Shown: positions 46,946 through 55,921, counted from the first letter of the stretch. The stretch: 64,000 nucleotides of DNA from Sphingobacterium hungaricum (GCF_015210005.1 NZ_MU158698.1:2574227-2638226); one strand, 5' to 3'. The notes: generated by a model from the letters alone, not told the origin. Numbers and translations are program-made.

Positions 46946-46989
46946 AATGCAATAAATGGGATAATAATTATTATCCCATTTATTGCATT
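46946..46989. terminator. Perfect 44-base palindrome overlapping a gene end
   Basis: Both 22-base arms are perfectly complementary (core ATGGGATAATAATTATTATC). The TAA of the GNAT gene (46980-46982) lies inside it. Minus-strand transcripts would form this hairpin as they leave the gene. Confidence 0.6.
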
Positions 46990-47504
46990 ATTTTAAATTT
47001 CATCATTATATCGGTCTGCTCGTCGTCGCCCAATTTGAAAATATGTTTATCAAACTCAACAAAACCATTTTTCTTGTAGAAATTAATTGCTCTTGGGTTT
47101 TCTTGCCAAACCCCTAACCAAACGTAGTCGGTGTTTTCTTGTTTAGCAATGTTTATAGCTTTCTCATAAAGCACCTGTCCAACCTTTTTACCATGAAATT
47201 CTTTTAAGACATAAATACGTTCGATTTCGAGTGCCTTGTCGTCCTGTAATTCTGTTTGTGATTTCCCGAAATTAAGTTTGAGGTAGCCGACTACATTTTT
47301 GTCGACTGTGGCAAAATAAAATTCAACATTTTTGTCGATCAATTCAGCCGTCAGCTTTTCTATGGAAAATCCCTCGTTTAAATAATTTGTCATATTTTCT
47401 TCGGTATTTTCTGTCGAAAAGGTTTCATAAAATGTCTGCCGACCTATTTGTTGCAGTTTCACAATATCGTTTAACGTTACTTGTTTGATTTCTATTTGTT
47501 CCAT
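46980..47504 (-). CDS. GNAT family acetyltransferase (PaiA/RimI-like)
   Basis: The 174-residue protein has the GNAT fold in order: N-terminal IGRQTFYETFSTENTEENMT, then NVVGYLKLNFG (beta 4), IERIYVLKEFHGKKVGQVLY (the acetyl-CoA pyrophosphate loop Q/R-x-x-G-x-G/A variant), and GVWQENPRAINFYKKNGFVE. It is closest in style to spermidine acetyltransferase PaiA relatives. The substrate is unknown. It sits 9 bases downstream of a second, frameshifted GNAT gene on the same strand. The stop lies within a large palindrome. Confidence 0.82.
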   Translation of the reverse strand: MEQIEIKQVTLNDIVKLQQIGRQTFYETFSTENTEENMTNYLNEGFSIEKLTAELIDKNVEFYFATVDKNVVGYLKLNFGKSQTELQDDKALEIERIYVLKEFHGKKVGQVLYEKAINIAKQENTDYVWLGVWQENPRAINFYKKNGFVEFDKHIFKLGDDEQTDIMMKFKIMQ

Positions 47505-47513
47505 TGCTTTTAT

Positions 47514-47977
47514 TTATAAACTCAATTCAAAATTCAGCCAATCGTTGTTATCTTTTGCCCCTAATCTTTCACAAAATTTTGTCCCTGCTTCGTTCCACGG
47601 GGCAACTGTCCATTTTATCTGTTTGCAGTTATTGAGTTCCGCTTCTTTTATCAAAGTTTTCATCAACTGTTCGCCAATTTTCTGCCCCCGATAATTTTCA
47701 TCCACATAAATCTCTTTCATATAAATTGCTGGTATGTTTTGGGCGGTATAAGGTAGGAAATAATACACTAATATTCCTGCAATTTTATCCTCGTCTTCTG
47801 CCACAATACAATAAAAATCTATTGGATTTTTGCGGAAACCTCTCTTCCTAACAATTTGTGGGGTAATTAAAAAACATCAATGTATTCTTCCAAAACTACC
47901 AATTCTTTCATTAGAACCCAAACTTTCTCGCTGTCTGCTTCAACTGCTTTACGGATTTTTATTATTATATCAGCCAT
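47514..47977 (-). pseudogene. GNAT acetyltransferase gene with a frameshift in a T6 tract
   Basis: The frame from ATG 47975-47977 reads MADIIIKIRKAVEADSEKVW and VLMKELVVLEEYIDVF, then stops. The downstream frame continues LITPQIVRKRGFRKNPIDFY, CIVAEDEDKIAGILVYYFLP, MKEIYVDENYRGQKIGEQLM and CERLGAKDNNDWLNFEL, a normal GNAT core and end. The break falls in GTTTTTTAA; one base change in the six T joins the halves into about 153 residues. It may be dead, phase-variable or a sequencing error. Adjacent to an intact GNAT gene in the same direction. Confidence 0.7.
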
Positions 47978-48464
47978 AGACTTTTGTCTTTTTTTAAGTA
48001 AAGGTAGGAGTTTAGATTGACGAAGAATTTTACAAATATAAAAAACATCTATTTCCGAAAAATTCTTGATAAATGGAGATTTCGGTGATATTGGTTTGTT
48101 CCCATTTTTGGTGGTCAAGACGGAGTATATACCACACGCTTCCTCAATAAGTCAAATCCAGCTCTAATCGGTCGTTGACTCAAAATAACCCATCCATCCA
48201 TAGGATTGGACTATTTTGTTTACTTTGGCCTTTCTTTAAGTATCTACCCTTTGTCCCTTTAGAGCTGTATGAGTCTTTCGTTGAGTTCGAAGATCTCGTT
48301 GAGAGGGGTGTAGGTATACTTAAAATTACGTGCTCAATCCGTACGCCACCTGGTCGTTTGGAAACATCCAGATTACGAATTCAATATCTTACCAAAATCG
48401 TGCTTATCGAAGTGCGAATTTGTTTTATTTAAATTATTTCTCAAAAAAGGCTATTAATTCCTTT
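47978..48464. other. Intergenic stretch, nothing recognised
   Basis: Open frames on the plus strand (48175-48432 and 48330-48596) overlap the end of fimbrillin C and have no protein-like content. Some CG-richer pieces near 48280-48360 may be gene debris. Confidence 0.3.
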
Positions 48465-49535
48465 TTACAGTTTATTAAGTGTAATTGTGAATGTATTTCG
48501 TTGGCCTGCTATGGGTCTTATAGTTACTGGCAGTCGAATTTTCTTATCTATATATGCATGCACTATTGGATTGTGCACATCACTGTTATTCTCTAAAATT
48601 AAGCTATTAAGTTGAATTTCAAAATTGGCAATATCATCTGTTCCTAAGGTATAGAAGCTTGCAACTTTGACCGAATCACCTGTGCTGTTGCTGTAGTTTT
48701 TCCACTTTGTGTTATCCAGAGTGCTTATTGTAGGCGCATAAATAGATTCGACTTGGTTAGTCACAAGATTGAACGTGCCGCCTTTTAAAATTGTATTGCC
48801 AACAGGCGACAAGGAGATTTCTGAAATTTTACATTTCATCTTTCGAGCATCAAATATAAAAGTCAAAGCAGCGGTTTTCCTTTGAAAAGTGAAATTTAAA
48901 TAGTTGTCTTTAGAAGATGTAATGATTGTTCCACTAGCGGCCATAAATTCCGTTGTTACATCATTAATGGGCATCGTGATTTGATCATAAAGCAATGTGG
49001 GTAATGGATTCGTTTCATTATATGATGCAGCGTACCATCTATAAGTGGTATTGCCATCTGTTGTTACCTTATTTGACGTATATCCGCTTATAGTCCATGT
49101 TGCCGCCCAACTGTTCCAATTTTGGTTATTTTGGAATAGCATGAATCTATAGTAAGTTGAAGGCAAAATCATCTCATTTGATGCGTTTAGGGATGCGCTA
49201 TTTTTACTAGATTGTTCATTCATTTTTTGATTCAATGAGAAATTTGTCAACCTTTCTGATTCTTTGTTTATGCTGATGTCAGCTGCTATATCATCAAAGT
49301 AAGCTGTTCCAATTAAAGAAGATGTCGCATTTATTTGATTGGACGCTCTTTTTGAAGTGCTTAACTTGGTTTTTTGATCGTTGTAGTTTTCTATAGCTAT
49401 TGCTCTTGGAATAATAGTTACCGTGTTTTCTGAAGAGTCATTGTCTTTGGAACAAGATAGGGCGAAAATGCAAATGAATGTAAATGTGCTATAAGTATTT
49501 CGAGATCGTATGTTGATGTTGTTTCTAGTCTTCAT
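48465..49535 (-). CDS. Fimbrillin-family lipoprotein C
   Basis: The 356-residue lipoprotein has lipobox ALSC (Cys28) then SKDNDSSEN. The fimbrillin signature blocks are present: TYYRFMLFQNNQNWN, TYRWYAASYNETN, YLNFTFQRKTAALTFIF and the ending KKIRLPVTIRPIAGQRNTFT, ITLNKL. It is shorter than copies A and B and lacks the C-terminal extension, so it is probably a stalk or base subunit. It follows small peptide C by 9 bases, and no third gene follows. Confidence 0.75.
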   Translation of the reverse strand: MKTRNNINIRSRNTYSTFTFICIFALSCSKDNDSSENTVTIIPRAIAIENYNDQKTKLSTSKRASNQINATSSLIGTAYFDDIAADISINKESERLTNFSLNQKMNEQSSKNSASLNASNEMILPSTYYRFMLFQNNQNWNSWAATWTISGYTSNKVTTDGNTTYRWYAASYNETNPLPTLLYDQITMPINDVTTEFMAASGTIITSSKDNYLNFTFQRKTAALTFIFDARKMKCKISEISLSPVGNTILKGGTFNLVTNQVESIYAPTISTLDNTKWKNYSNSTGDSVKVASFYTLGTDDIANFEIQLNSLILENNSDVHNPIVHAYIDKKIRLPVTIRPIAGQRNTFTITLNKL

Positions 49536-49544
49536 AATAATCTT

Positions 49545-49724
49545 TTATAAGTTCCAATCAAAATTTTCATTGATACCCGTATCTTGCCAAGCTTCAATTG
49601 TGGGTCTTTCGTTACTTGTCGAGCCTCCAGGTTTAAACGTTGTAGATCCTGCTGCAATACTTTCTTCTAGTTCGATGTAATCGACATGAAGTTTGGGAGG
49701 CAGGTATGTTCTTTTTTCTTCCAT
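49545..49724 (-). CDS. Small peptide C, first gene of a fimbrillin cassette
   Basis: The 59-residue peptide begins MEEKRTYLPPKLHVDYIELE, continues ESIAAGSTTFKPGG, and ends IEAWQDTGINENFDWNL. The leader (TYLPPKLHVDYIELE) parallels VKYQQPTIELLVVE in peptide A, the GS motif is preserved (IAAGST against IATGSA in B), and the tail again ends with acidic residues and W. No signal peptide. It precedes fimbrillin C by 9 bases. It was found by inspecting the cassette upstream of the lipoprotein. Confidence 0.65.
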   Translation of the reverse strand: MEEKRTYLPPKLHVDYIELEESIAAGSTTFKPGGSTSNERPTIEAWQDTGINENFDWNL

Positions 49725-50139
49725 TTTTTATCAGAGATGAGGAAATATTTTGAGTGATCTTAGTGATTCAATGCAGGTAACTTACTGCTCTAATTGAAAT
49801 TCAGCAAACGCTAATATAAGTTCATCACACTAAAGAGCTAAATTAGCTATATAAAGATTTATCTTAGTTTTTTAGGGGGGGACAATAGGGGGACAAGTTT
49901 ACATTTTTTATTTTTTTATTTCCATCGAATGTAAGTTGTTCCGAAGAAGGTTAATGTAATCAATTTATGAGAGGAGTATATTGCTATATAATTTAAAAAA
50001 GCCGGGCCAAATCCTCGAAATAAGAAAAAATAATTTTATAAAATCATAGTTGCTTGCACTCGTCTCTTAACAGTTTGTTTTGAGGCGAGTTTTTTAAAAA
50101 AAATATGCTGACATTTTTTCGTAGTTTAATAATCATTTT
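49725..50139. other. Intergenic stretch between the fimbrial district and the desaturase gene
   Basis: Divergent gap with no gene. It contains a run of seven G near 49875. The desaturase promoter begins at its right end. Confidence 0.3.
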
Positions 50140-50147
50140 TAATTTTG
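50140..50147 (+). promoter_or_regulatory. Promoter -7 element before the desaturase gene
   Basis: TAATTTTG matches TAnnTTTG exactly, 62 bases before the desaturase ATG. No convincing -33 element. Confidence 0.4.
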
Positions 50148-50209
50148 CAATTCAAGTGATCAATATTTTTATTTTTTACACAAAAGCGCAATTAAGCTAA
50201 GGAATAGAT

Positions 50210-51271
50210 ATGAACTCGCATGTTAAATTCAATAATATAAACACTTTTTTTTCAAAGGCTCTCAGGGAGAAAATTCAAAATTATTTCATAGTAACCTCAA
50301 AAGATAAAACAGGGGGCAGGAAATTATATTTGAAATCAGCCATTTTACTGGCTTCGCTAGTTACACTATATAGCATCCTAGTTTTTATTCACCCCCACTG
50401 GATTGTTGGTGTTTCAATGTGCATTTTATTGGGAATAAACTTTGCTGCGATTGGATTCAACATAATGCATGATGCAGGTCATAACTCATTTTCGAAAAAT
50501 AGTAGGGTAAATTCAATTTTTTCATATTCATTGAACCTCTTAGGTGGAAATATTTATTTTTGGAAGCTTAAACATAATATTGCACACCATACATATACCA
50601 ATATAGAGGGCGAAGACCACGATATCGAAATCAAATTTATGCGTATTCACCCTGATCAGGAAATTAAGAAACATCATAGATACCAAAAGTTTTACTTTTT
50701 AATCCTGTATGGTATTTCATACTTTGCTTGGGTTTTTTACCAGGATTATGAGAAGTATTTTAGGCAAAAAATGAGTAAAAATTCTCCAATATTTAATTTT
50801 CCATTAAAAGAAAGGATAATATTTTGGATCAGTAAAATTATTCATTTAATTATTTTTTTGATAATTCCCATACTTCATGTTGGACTGTTTCCAACGCTTG
50901 TGGGAATATCGATAAGTTATATAGTGTGCGGTGTGTGTTTAGCTGTGGTTTTTCAGCTAGCACATGTAGTTGAGAGTACGCAGTTTAAAACCATTGAGGC
51001 ACATAAAGTAGAAGATGAATGGATGATACATCAAATACAGTCTACAGCAAATTTTGCAACAAAAAATAAATTTCTCTCATGGTTACTGGGAGGTCTAAAT
51101 TTTCAAGTCGAACATCATCTATTTCCTAAAATTAGCCACGTTCATTACCCTGCAATAAATAAAATTGTAAAAGAGACGTGCGATCAATTTAGTGTCAAAT
51201 ACGCTGAATATGAAACCCTTGGGGGAGCATTTATATCGCATGTAAAGGTGATAGAACGAATGTCCAAGTAA
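50210..51271 (+). CDS. Membrane fatty acid desaturase
   Basis: The 353-residue protein has hydrophobic segments near 45-90 and 195-250 and the three histidine boxes of the front-end desaturase group: HDAGHNS (about 87-93), HNIAHHTYTN (about 122-131) and QVEHHLFPK (about 300-308). These bind the di-iron centre that inserts a double bond into acyl chains using O2. AAGGAATAG lies 5 bases before the ATG. A single gene, probably for adapting membrane fluidity, which fits the stress genes elsewhere in the window. Confidence 0.9.
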   Translation: MNSHVKFNNINTFFSKALREKIQNYFIVTSKDKTGGRKLYLKSAILLASLVTLYSILVFIHPHWIVGVSMCILLGINFAAIGFNIMHDAGHNSFSKNSRVNSIFSYSLNLLGGNIYFWKLKHNIAHHTYTNIEGEDHDIEIKFMRIHPDQEIKKHHRYQKFYFLILYGISYFAWVFYQDYEKYFRQKMSKNSPIFNFPLKERIIFWISKIIHLIIFLIIPILHVGLFPTLVGISISYIVCGVCLAVVFQLAHVVESTQFKTIEAHKVEDEWMIHQIQSTANFATKNKFLSWLLGGLNFQVEHHLFPKISHVHYPAINKIVKETCDQFSVKYAEYETLGGAFISHVKVIERMSK

Positions 51272-51385
51272 TTTGGATTTTGTGGTAGTCGCGTCGGTAT
51301 TTTCCAAAGATATTTCAAGAAATATCTTTTATTTGCTTAAGTATGGTGGAGTAAAGATTAAGAACATTGTTCGATGTACTGCTGT

Positions 51386-51410
51386 GTAATTTAAAAAGTA
51401 ATTACGATGC
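51386..51410. repeat. 25-base repeat, copy 2
   Basis: Matches 32573-32597 in 24 of 25 bases. A reading-frame remnant begins right after it at 51411. Confidence 0.5.
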
Positions 51411-51660
51411 CGTTTTGGGTTTTTATTCACCGTAGTGGAAGACAAAAGTATTCATTTCGTTTGGGAGCTGTTAAATTCATACGCAACTTATGTATGGTCA
51501 TTTGATGATAGGCTACTGCCTTATCCAATGCAACACGAAGGTTGAAGAGGAAATTGGTCATATTTAAAACTGGAAGGGAAGAGTATAAGCAAGCATATGA
51601 AGATTCAGAAACAAAATCAGTATTCGTTTTTAATGTAATCCATCACTCTTCTACTTTAGC
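51411..51660 (+). pseudogene. Frameshifted remnant of an unknown protein
   Basis: The frame from 51411 reads RFGFLFTVVEDKSIHFVWEL, LNSYATYVWSFDDRLLPY, ending with TGA at 51543-51545. Another frame then continues KTGREEYKQAYEDSETKSVF to about 51660. The text is protein-like with a natural codon flow, but no start exists and the frame shifts once. Family not recognised. Confidence 0.35.
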
Positions 51661-51975
51661 GTGATGGATAATTGGCTGCTGAAGGGAAAAATTACCGCTT
51701 AGGCTATCCAGTAATTCACCGACGGTACAACGATGGTATTCGATACCAAAATCAACCAGGTTCCCACCTTTACCCAGACCATGATCATACCATCGGTTTA
51801 GTTTTCGGTTAATCTTGAAGGAGGGTGTCTTTTCCTCCCGTAGCGGAGATAGATACCAATGATCGTTGTTCCTGATTTTTAAAGGCTCATGGCCTAATGA
51901 AGACAGGTAATTAACCATGTCCATTTCTTTGGCTTCCTCTATGGAAAGCCTTAGTTTTCTGAAACCCATAACCAC
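51643..51975 (-). pseudogene. Truncated CHC2/primase-like N-terminal domain from a mobile element
   Basis: The 110 residues begin with GFRKLRLSIEEAKEMDMVNY, followed by WYLSPLREEKTPSFKINRKL and NRWYDHGLGKGGNLVDFGIE. These match the N-terminal zinc-finger-like domain of the toprim-type primases of Bacteroidota conjugative elements, where SPLREEKTPSF and G.GGN..DF are constant. The cysteines of the classical CHC2 finger are replaced. The toprim and helicase domains that should follow are missing, as the gene stops at KVEE. A recombination remnant. Confidence 0.6.
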
Positions 51976-52203
51976 ATATTTTCAACTTCACAATTCAGTT
52001 CACTGGCGTAAAGTTAAACAGGGGGTTTGGGTTCTACCTATCCTCATCATATTTTGATGAGGATAATAGACTGGAAGTATAACTTATTTAAATTAGCATT
52101 CAAGGCTATGTCTTTGTAAATTTATAGACTATAAATAATCACTACCGTTTGTCCCCAATTTGAAATCTTAATCGTCATAGACGAAACACTAAAAGATAAA
52201 AAC

Positions 52204-52545
52204 ATGAAAGAATTCGCATTAATTTTCAGATTAAGCAACATTGAAGATTTCAGGCCATCTCCCGAGCAGATGCAGGAAAGAATGAACTGGTTAGCTAATA
52301 TTGCAGCTCAAAATAAGCTGGTTGACAAAGGCAATACGCTTCTGCCCACTTCAGGAAGTGCAAAGACGGTAAGATCAGACAATTCAGTAACGGACGGCCC
52401 ATACACTGAAATAAAAGAATTTATAAGCGGCTATATCGTTATAAAAGCAGAAAATATTGTTGAGGCGGTAGAAATTGCTAAAGGTAATCCAATCTTTACT
52501 ATAGGTGGTAACATTGAGGTAAGGGAAGTACTAAAACGTGACTAA
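52204..52545 (+). CDS. YCII/DGPF-domain protein paired with a sigma factor
   Basis: The 113-residue protein shows the DGPF-type YCII layout: EFALIFRLSNIEDFRPSPEQ, RMNWLANIAAQNKLVDKGNT, DGPYTEIKEFISGYIVIKAE and NIEVREVLK. Members of this family usually sit next to SigJ-type extracytoplasmic sigma factors, as here: the TAA overlaps the ATG of the sigma gene by one base (TAATG). The precise role is unknown; it may be a small regulatory partner. It has no signal peptide. Confidence 0.85.
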   Translation: MKEFALIFRLSNIEDFRPSPEQMQERMNWLANIAAQNKLVDKGNTLLPTSGSAKTVRSDNSVTDGPYTEIKEFISGYIVIKAENIVEAVEIAKGNPIFTIGGNIEVREVLKRD

Positions 52546-53207
52546 TGCAGGAAAAAAGTCCCTTAGAGAAAGAAATTTTACCTCACCTATTTAGGCAAGA
52601 GTATGCAAAAATGACGGCTGTACTGTGCCGTCATTTTGGTTTGGAGCATATGGAAATTGGCGAAGATATCGCCAGCGAAACATTTCTTAAAGCATCTGAA
52701 CACTGGGCCATTCATGGTATGCCCGATAACCCCACAGCTTGGCTTTATGCCGTTGCAAAAAACAAAGCGAGAGATTATTTCAAACGCCAGCACATTTATA
52801 AAACACGGATCAGGACTCAGGTAAATGAGGATGAAATTCAAGAAGCATATAATTTTGATGAACGGGACCTTCCGGACAGTCAACTGGCCATGTTTTTTTT
52901 AGTCTGCAATCCTAAGCTTTCAGCCTCGGCACAAATTAGTCTGGTGCTTCAGCTTCTTTGTGGTTTCAGTGTCGAAGAAATCGCTAATGCATTTTTGGAA
53001 AAGCGTGAAACCGTCAAGAAACGCTTGTTAAGGGGAAGGTCTATTCTTCGTAAGTGTAATTTCAAGATCAGGATACCGAACGAAACTGAGATTGAATCAA
53101 GATTGGATACTGTTTTGAAAACAATATACCTGCTGTTTAATGAAGGTTATTTTTCTAAATCACACAACCAACCTATCACCTTTATGCTGATTCGGCACTT
53201 TCCATAA
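52545..53207 (+). pseudogene. SigJ-like RNA polymerase sigma factor, truncated at its C terminus
   Basis: The region-2 part reads AKMTAVLCRHFGLEHMEIGE, DIASETFLKASEHWAIHGMP, DNPTAWLYAVAKNKARDYFK. Region 4 follows (SVEEIANAFLEKRETVKKRL), then LKTIYLLFNEGYFSKSHNQ. The family (with DUF6596) is normally about 400 residues, but here the homologous text ends near 53168, after which ten alien residues precede a stop. The downstream DNA is a SusD-like fragment in a different frame. This is a deletion/recombination junction; the promoter-recognition domains may still be intact. Confidence 0.75.
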
Positions 53208-53845
53208 AGAGTGACCTGATGGACTATTCTGCACTGAACAGCAGCCCTACCTATCCGATTGCCCGGTACAACCAAGAGGTGATCTATCAATCGGCTATCG
53301 GTGCACCGCAGATACTGAGCATCTCCCGTGCGAACATCGTTGAGGAGATCACCGGTAGCTATGTAGATGGCGACCTGCGGAAAGCGCTTTATTTCGTTAG
53401 AAATACAGATGGGACGTATGGCTTTCGAGGGAATTATATTGGAAGTGCGGGGCTGTTCATGGGCTATGCAACAGATGAGCTGTACCTTCTCCGAGCAGAA
53501 TCTGCAGCGCGGACCGATCGGCTGCGGGTAGCTCTCCAGGATATCAATGCGCTGCTGTCCACGAGATGGAAAAAGGTAAATGGTATATCCACGTATCAGC
53601 CTATAGAAGAGATCGATGCCGATGACCTGCTTGCATTTATATTGTCTGAACGAAGGAAAAGTTTGTTGTTCCGGGGATTGCGGTGGTATGATCTGAAGCG
53701 GCTCAACCGCGATGGAGCCAATATTACGCTGAGAAGAAGGATAGCAGGGCAAGAATATGTCCTGCTTGCCAATGACTTGCGGTATGCGCTCCCTATTCCA
53801 GAAGATGTTATAAGGATATCCGATATGGAGCAGAACCCGCGCTAA
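53175..53845 (+). pseudogene. SusD/RagB-like C-terminal fragment, GC-rich
   Basis: From about 53175 the frame reads LYADSALSIKSDLMDYSALN, then PTYPIARYNQEVIYQ, and later LYLLRAESAARTDRLRVALQ, DDLLAFILSERRKSLLFRGL, RWYDLKRLN and RYALPIPEDVIR. These are SusD C-terminal blocks. About 220 residues of a typical 450-600 are left and the signal peptide and N-terminal half are missing. GC content is visibly higher than in neighbouring genes, so it came from elsewhere. It joins the sigma-factor remnant at about 53166-53175. A hairpin terminator follows. Confidence 0.75.
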
Positions 53846-53850
53846 ATTAA

Positions 53851-53876
53851 ATATGGCACCCGAAAAGGTGCCATAT
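53851..53876 (+). terminator. Hairpin terminator after the SusD fragment
   Basis: ATATGGCACC/GGTGCCATAT stem with a 6-base loop and then TGCTTGTTTTTT. Confidence 0.75.
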
Positions 53877-54572
53877 TGCTTGTTTTTTAATTATCAAAGT
53901 TAAATGCTTAAGTACGTGGAGGAGTTTAAGTTTTTGTAGGCTGGTCAATTCGTCACGGAATTGGGTGGTCATAAGCTCCGACCCCCCATGTGACCAACCC
54001 TTATACTGAAGGTGGATTTCAGCTTGAAAACATCTCTGCGATTTTTAGCGACTTTTACAGAGGTCAATACGCTCCTATAAATCAACTATATTATATAATC
54101 TTATTCAGTTTTTGATTACCAAGCTTATTTTTTTTACCTAGTGAGTTTAATAATCCACCTGTGTAACATCATCTTGAAAAGGAAAATGTGTGTAGCTTAG
54201 TGAATCTAAAGGGAAATAAAATTAGGTTGCCTAAACAAAAAGAATATCGTCCTAGTCAGGAAAAAAATTTAAAGCATCGGGAAGAGGTGCTTAGGGGGTG
54301 AGTTGGGAGAAAATAACTACTTTACACTATAGTGTGGATTGTAACTATTTTAAAATGGTAATAATGGCAATATCCCCTAACAGCTATGGGGACATGCTTC
54401 TACTGCCGCCAATACCTTTTCGTATACCATATGATAAGCTCAACATGTTAACCAGTATGATGCCCCTTCTCCGTATGCCTATGGCTTTATATTTTTATTG
54501 TAAAATTAGTGTTGCTATTTGTTAGAGAAAAATTTTCACTACCTTTATAATAACAACCAAATTATAATAATT
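53877..54572. other. Gene-poor stretch with possible mobile-element debris
   Basis: Around 53945-54000 a GTGGTCA and TGACCA inverted pair surrounds CG-richer sequence, which may be an insertion-sequence end. The frame at 54298-54525 is not protein-like. Nothing is firmly recognised. Confidence 0.3.
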
Positions 54573-54818
54573 ATGAAAAGAGCACTGAAAACCGAACTTT
54601 CATTAAGCTTATTAGAAAAGAATTTAATGCACTTACGTCTTCACAAGCCCAGCAATATCTTGGGGGATGCGATAGTTGCAGTGGAACTTATGGGTATTGG
54701 GATTGATCCAGCGGACTTTCAACAGAGATTATCTGAACTGGCGGTGTCAAGGGGTATGAGTGCTGCTGTACTAATTAAAGGTTTGTCAAATGGCTGCCAC
54801 GCAAGTACCGGTAATTAG
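54573..54818 (+). CDS. Small hypothetical protein (81 aa)
   Basis: ATG 54573 gives MKRALKTELSLSLLEKNLMH, then DAIVAVELMGIGIDPADF and ELAVSRGMSAAVLIKGL. It is helical, without a signal peptide. The upstream in-frame TTG would add an unlikely leader. No family recognised. It lies 13 bases before a secreted protein gene and may be in the same transcript. Confidence 0.4.
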   Translation: MKRALKTELSLSLLEKNLMHLRLHKPSNILGDAIVAVELMGIGIDPADFQQRLSELAVSRGMSAAVLIKGLSNGCHASTGN

Positions 54819-54831
54819 TAGGTGTTAAACT

Positions 54832-55395
54832 ATGAAATACTATTTAATAATTGCCTTCTTATTCTTATCAGCTAATGCTTATTCCCAAAATGTGGATGAG
54901 TCTACTTTCGAAAAAGCTATTAATCAATGCAACTTATTTATCTTAAATGAAAAAAAGATCCCGATAAAAGAGAATAATTTTAAGATAATGCTGGTGGGTA
55001 ATTATTTAGATAGCGTTTCTATCTTAAATGGTAGAAGTGTCAATATCGGAACGGGGGATGTTCGATTCCTAAATATAAAGATTGAATCATCAGATCCGGC
55101 TTACGTAAGAGCTGATAGCCTCAAGATTTTCAAAAATTTAGAATTCTTGAGTAAAGAGCCCGATACAGTTTTTGAAAGTTTTAATTTTATTAATACTTCT
55201 GGATTAACATTTGAAGTATTTAAAATATCAAAAACCAAGAAGGGATATTCAGGACTTTCAGATTTTTTCTTAACTAAGAAGAATAATATTTTCTTTTACT
55301 TTTATTTTTATGGAGACAATCTTGTGGAACAAAAGAAAAATATAATCAAAATTTTAGAAACTTATCTAAACTGCGTTTCAATAATAAGTGTTTAA
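54832..55395 (+). CDS. Secreted hypothetical protein (187 aa)
   Basis: Signal peptide MKYYLIIAFLFLSANAYSQ precedes a mixed domain: KKIPIKENNFKIMLVGNYLD, FESFNFINTSGLTFEVFKIS, and a hydrophobic YFYFYGDNLVEQKKN before the end. The protein looks like a periplasmic protein of the accessory type often found near surface toxins. No family recognised. It is followed 49 bases later by a lipoprotein gene. Confidence 0.55.
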   Translation: MKYYLIIAFLFLSANAYSQNVDESTFEKAINQCNLFILNEKKIPIKENNFKIMLVGNYLDSVSILNGRSVNIGTGDVRFLNIKIESSDPAYVRADSLKIFKNLEFLSKEPDTVFESFNFINTSGLTFEVFKISKTKKGYSGLSDFFLTKKNNIFFYFYFYGDNLVEQKKNIIKILETYLNCVSIISV

Positions 55396-55444
55396 TAATA
55401 CCCAAGCTTCATAAGAATTTTTAATCTTCTAGTCAAAAAATAAA

Positions 55445-55921
55445 ATGTATAATAAAGATATGTTTAAAGCAATCTTAAAAGACAGGCTGCTCCTTCTATC
55501 GATTGCCGTAGCTTTATTTGTTTCTTGTGGAGGTACTCACGGTCATATTAAAAGATATCAATTTACATCTTCAAAATCAGAACTTAGCCAACATATTAGA
55601 GCAGTGATTCAAGACGAAAATCTATCGCTTCCCGATTCTTTAAACAATTTGAAAGTTTATTATGGTATTGATTTTTTAGATTCTGACAGTGTAAATTTTT
55701 ACGTCCAACTAAATGGCTTGAGAGAAAACTCTCGATTAATTTTTTGGTGCAAAATTATGGGGGGTACGGAAAATTGGACCGAGGAGAGTTGTTTTCTTGA
55801 TCTTGTTGGCTATCGAGAAGGAAATTACAAATTCCTTTTCCTAGATAAAGACATTTCAAAAGCTGAAAAGGAAAAGGTTCTAAAAATTTTTGAGGATAAA
55901 TTCTTAAAGAAAATATTATAA
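55445..55921 (+). CDS. Hypothetical lipoprotein (158 aa)
   Basis: The signal peptide ends LFVSCGGTHG, with lipobox FVSC (Cys28). The mature part holds LNNLKVYYGIDFLDSDSVNF and WTEESCFLDLVGYREGNYKF, ending in a lysine-rich helix (KAEKEKVLKIFEDKFLKKIL). Anchored in the periplasm or on the surface. No family recognised. It is one of several secreted proteins in a row before the dead metallopeptidase gene, so it may be an immunity or partner gene, by inference. Confidence 0.5.
   Translation: MYNKDMFKAILKDRLLLLSIAVALFVSCGGTHGHIKRYQFTSSKSELSQHIRAVIQDENLSLPDSLNNLKVYYGIDFLDSDSVNFYVQLNGLRENSRLIFWCKIMGGTENWTEESCFLDLVGYREGNYKFLFLDKDISKAEKEKVLKIFEDKFLKKIL

Noticed and set aside
32844..49724. The three small peptide genes as RiPP precursors
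   Set aside because: The GS motif resembles a double-glycine leader end, but no maturase, peptidase-transporter or radical SAM gene lies nearby.
54298..54525. 75-residue plus-strand ORF
   Set aside because: Odd composition (clusters of Met and Pro) and no start signals.
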